In this document: in pieces, positions 61,643 to 64,000 of the stretch | Position numbering within the stretch: the stretch's first letter is position 1 | How the letters are laid out: every line of letters begins with the position of its first letter | Source: Pseudomonadota bacterium | GTDB taxonomy: Bacteria > Pseudomonadota > Alphaproteobacteria > Micavibrionales > Micavibrionaceae | Direction of reading: 5' to 3' | Assembly (NCBI GenBank): GCA_029558635.1 | Contig: JAKQEE010000052.1 | Coordinates: 578,860 to 642,859, forward strand | Length of the DNA stretch: 64,000 nt | Made by a program: the position numbers and the translations under genes | The notes under the pieces: generated by a model | The model's input: the letters and a program-made list of their open reading frames with translations, nothing else | What the model was told of the DNA's origin: nothing | The model's database searches: none

Positions 61643-64000
61643 ATGACCTCACCCATCGCTCCGAAAGCCGTTTATCTCAAAGACTACGAGCCTCCGGCTT
61701 TCAGGGTGGAAAAAGTCGATATCTCGTTTGACATCCAAGCCGACTTTACGACGGTCAAATCCGTTTGTCGTTACGTTGCCAATGACGATGCGCGCGAATT
61801 AAAGCTTAACGGCGAGGCAATGGAATTGCTCTCCGTTGTTTTGAACGGCAAATCTCTTGAGCCTTCTTTTTTTCATCTCGACAATCATTTCCTGATCCTG
61901 ACCGATGTCCCGCGCGAGTTTACGTTAGAGATCACCACATGCTTCGATCCGGCGAAACACACAGCGCTTGAAGGGCTTTACAAATCCGGTGATACGCTTT
62001 GCACGCAATGCGAGGCCGAAGGCTTTCGGCGCATCACCTATTTCATTGATCGTCCCGATGTGATGGCCCCCTACACGACGCGGATCGAGGCGGATAAATC
62101 CACCTATCCAGTTTTGCTTTCGAATGGAAACCCCGTTGAAGCTGGTGATTTGCCGGACGGGCGACATTATACGGTGTGGAGCGACCCTTTTCCCAAGCCC
62201 TGTTACCTGTTTGCGGTCGTGGCGGGCAATCTTGATTATGCTCAAGATTTCTTTGTCACGATGTCGGGACGGACGGTTGATTTGCGCATTTATATTCGTC
62301 CGGAAGATGCTTATCAGTGTAAACATGCAATGGAATCACTCAAACGTGCAATGAAGTGGGACGAGGATGCTTACGGTCGCGAATATCATCTGGAACGATT
62401 CAATATTGTTGCGATCAGTGATTTGAATATGGCGGGGATGGAGAATACGTCGCTCAACGTGTTCAACTCTGCTTATATCATGGCTGATCCGAAATTTTCA
62501 ACTGATCTAGATTTTTTTCACGTCGAGGCCGTGATCGCGCATGAATATTTTCACAACTGGACCGGAAACCGCGTGACATGTCGTGACTGGTTCCAGCTTT
62601 CGTTGAAAGAGGGACTTACCGTCTTTCGCGAACATGAATTCTGTGCCGATACCTATTCCCGATCGGCACAATGTATCGACGATGCGCAATTCCTGCGCAG
62701 CATGCAGTTTCCTGAAGATTCCGGCCCCCTCGCCCATCCGGTGCGACCCGATCATTATTTCGAGATCGACAATTTCTACACCACAACCATCTATGAAAAA
62801 GGCGGCGAAGTGGTGCGAATGCAAGCCACACTCCTTGGCCCCGAAACGTATCGCAAGGCGACCGATCTGTATTTTAGCCGTCATGACGGCGAGGCGGTGA
62901 CGGTTGACGATTTTGTATCCTGCATGGAAGAAGCATCAGGTCTTGACCTGACCCAATTCAAATTGTGGTATTCGCAGGCCGGAACGCCAGAAGTCACTGC
63001 AACAACACTTTACGACGTAGCCGCACAACGTTTTACTCTGACGCTGTCCCAGCATATTCCCGATACGTCGGGACAAACGGATAAAAGACCAATGTATATT
63101 CCGGTGGCTGTCGGATTGCTGAATAAATACGGCGAGGAAATCGTCCCGACGCAGATTCTTCATCTCAAAGACAAAACCGAAAACTTTGTGTTCAAGAATA
63201 TTGCTTCGCGGCCTGTACCTTCGATCCTCAGGAATTTTTCGGCCCCTGTGCGTTTGGCCACCGATTTATCTGAAGAAGATTTGCGGTTATTGATGGTTTA
63301 TGACACGAATGGATTTGCGCGGTGGGATGCGTCGCAAATCCTGACACTCCGCCTGATCAACCGCATGATTGATGCAACCGAGGCCGGCCATATGGCCGTC
63401 ACGGACCATGCGTGGCTGGAAAGTGTTCGTGCACTTCTGGAGCAGGCCCTCGAAGGGCGGCAAGACGCTGCGCTGCTGGCGCGAATGCTAACCTTACCAG
63501 ACTTTTCGATCATCTCACAGGAACGGGCCGTCATTGACCCAGACCACATTCATCTGGTACGCGAGAAAATCAAAAATGACGTGCTGGATCATTTTGCGCC
63601 GCTTCTTGGCGAGCTTTATGCGCGGCTTAATGTTCAAAAACCGTATAGCCCCGATCCGCTTTCGATGGCGGAACGCACACTGAAGGCTGTTGCTCTATCC
63701 TATCTGACCTGTCGGGGAAACCGTGATGGGGCCACGATTGCCAAATCACTTTATGATGCCTCTACCAATATGACGGACCGGATGATGGGGCTTTCCATCC
63801 TTGCGAATGTGAATGCACCGGAACGCGGTGAGGCCTTAGCTGATTTTTATGCGCGGTATAAAGATCACGAGCTTGTTATCAATAAGTGGTTCCGTGTTCA
63901 GGCCGGCGCCATTCGTCCACAGACAATCGACGACATTCGACATTTGTGGGCCCATCCCGATTTCACCATTACCAATCCGAACTCTGTACGCGCTTTGTTC
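61643..64000 (+). CDS. pepN: Aminopeptidase N, M1 family (3' end cut by window)
   Basis: This M1 metallopeptidase is open at the right edge, and 786 codons are visible. It begins one base after the secA stop (MTSPIAPKAVYLKDYEPPAF). Motifs are the exopeptidase GMEN-type NMAGMENTSLNVFN and the zinc site HEYFHNWTGNR, with ligands His300, His304 and Glu323, Glu301 being catalytic. The E. coli-type PepN architecture continues with the DUF3458 domain. It removes N-terminal residues from peptides in the cytosol. About 100 C-terminal residues should lie outside the window. Confidence 0.95.
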   Translation, partial: MTSPIAPKAVYLKDYEPPAFRVEKVDISFDIQADFTTVKSVCRYVANDDARELKLNGEAMELLSVVLNGKSLEPSFFHLDNHFLILTDVPREFTLEITTCFDPAKHTALEGLYKSGDTLCTQCEAEGFRRITYFIDRPDVMAPYTTRIEADKSTYPVLLSNGNPVEAGDLPDGRHYTVWSDPFPKPCYLFAVVAGNLDYAQDFFVTMSGRTVDLRIYIRPEDAYQCKHAMESLKRAMKWDEDAYGREYHLERFNIVAISDLNMAGMENTSLNVFNSAYIMADPKFSTDLDFFHVEAVIAHEYFHNWTGNRVTCRDWFQLSLKEGLTVFREHEFCADTYSRSAQCIDDAQFLRSMQFPEDSGPLAHPVRPDHYFEIDNFYTTTIYEKGGEVVRMQATLLGPETYRKATDLYFSRHDGEAVTVDDFVSCMEEASGLDLTQFKLWYSQAGTPEVTATTLYDVAAQRFTLTLSQHIPDTSGQTDKRPMYIPVAVGLLNKYGEEIVPTQILHLKDKTENFVFKNIASRPVPSILRNFSAPVRLATDLSEEDLRLLMVYDTNGFARWDASQILTLRLINRMIDATEAGHMAVTDHAWLESVRALLEQALEGRQDAALLARMLTLPDFSIISQERAVIDPDHIHLVREKIKNDVLDHFAPLLGELYARLNVQKPYSPDPLSMAERTLKAVALSYLTCRGNRDGATIAKSLYDASTNMTDRMMGLSILANVNAPERGEALADFYARYKDHELVINKWFRVQAGAIRPQTIDDIRHLWAHPDFTITNPNSVRALF

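Noticed and set aside
1..64000. CRISPR arrays, rRNA genes and insertion sequences
   Set aside because: No regularly spaced identical repeats, no rRNA-like sequence and no transposase ORF were seen; the only mobility genes are the integrase and the MobA/L-like ORF.

Overview
The window reads as chromosome of an alphaproteobacterium. The strongest sign is gene order: clpB, a DUF4167 gene, prmC, prfA, ispG, a RodZ-like gene, lysC and ubiG lie together as in many Alphaproteobacteria. A DUF2125 protein, a TlpA-like thioredoxin, a parvulin next to secA and a SEC-C-tailed SecA agree with this. Genus or order cannot be fixed by reading; a Micavibrio-like or Rhodospirillales-like lineage is possible but unproven.

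Layout. (1) 1-8515 is the end of an exopolysaccharide locus: a WecG/TagA-type glycosyltransferase (partial), an exosortase fused to an EpsI domain, an O-antigen polymerase/ligase-like membrane protein, a secreted GH5 glycosidase, a nitroreductase-family protein, a polysaccharide pyruvyl transferase and a Wzx-type flippase. (2) About 8.6-14.9 kb is an accessory island: a MobA/MobL protein without its histidine motif, a Fic protein behind an unusual array of dyad repeats, a secreted unknown protein, a truncated gene start, a small conserved protein, a secreted thermonuclease, an intact tRNA-Ser(TGA), a tyrosine integrase and a detached 5' half of a second tRNA-Ser. (3) 15.0-24.4 kb is a co-directional run: a three-gene ABC-2 exporter, then envelope genes (YdcF, MltB-type transglycosylase, RlpA, DacA), then tmk, an unreported 47-residue ORF, a HAD phosphatase and holB. 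(4) 24.4-32.5 kb has two small unknown genes, metG-tatD-MBL-queA, a pair of tandem paralogous small proteins, another small unknown, and a sulfide:quinone-oxidoreductase-like gene with a DUF2892 protein. (5) 32.6-47.0 kb is housekeeping: mazG, a Mur ligase, two envelope/unknown genes, clpB to ubiG. (6) 47.0-64.0 kb holds etfBA, a pentapeptide repeat protein, a TlpA-like thioredoxin, an LptM-like lipoprotein missed by length cut-offs, a zinc-ribbon membrane protein, ftsEX-ydcF-plsC-DUF2125, chorismate mutase, a methyltransferase, mutT, a parvulin, secA and most of pepN (open at the window end).

Most worth checking: the 219-bp spacer between DUF4167 and prmC carries a perfect DnaA box and a parS-like site, which may mark a segregation or origin-proximal region; the fic gene sits behind three 29-bp dyad units at 44-45-bp spacing, the last covering its -10 box and start codon; the integrase lies between an intact tRNA-Ser and a second tRNA-Ser 5' half; and a tandem pair of small paralogous proteins shares an SPxKRA motif with no family I recognise. 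I did not find a complete new multi-gene defence or secretion system. The Fic/operator island and the SPxKRA pair are the best candidates for undescribed biology.
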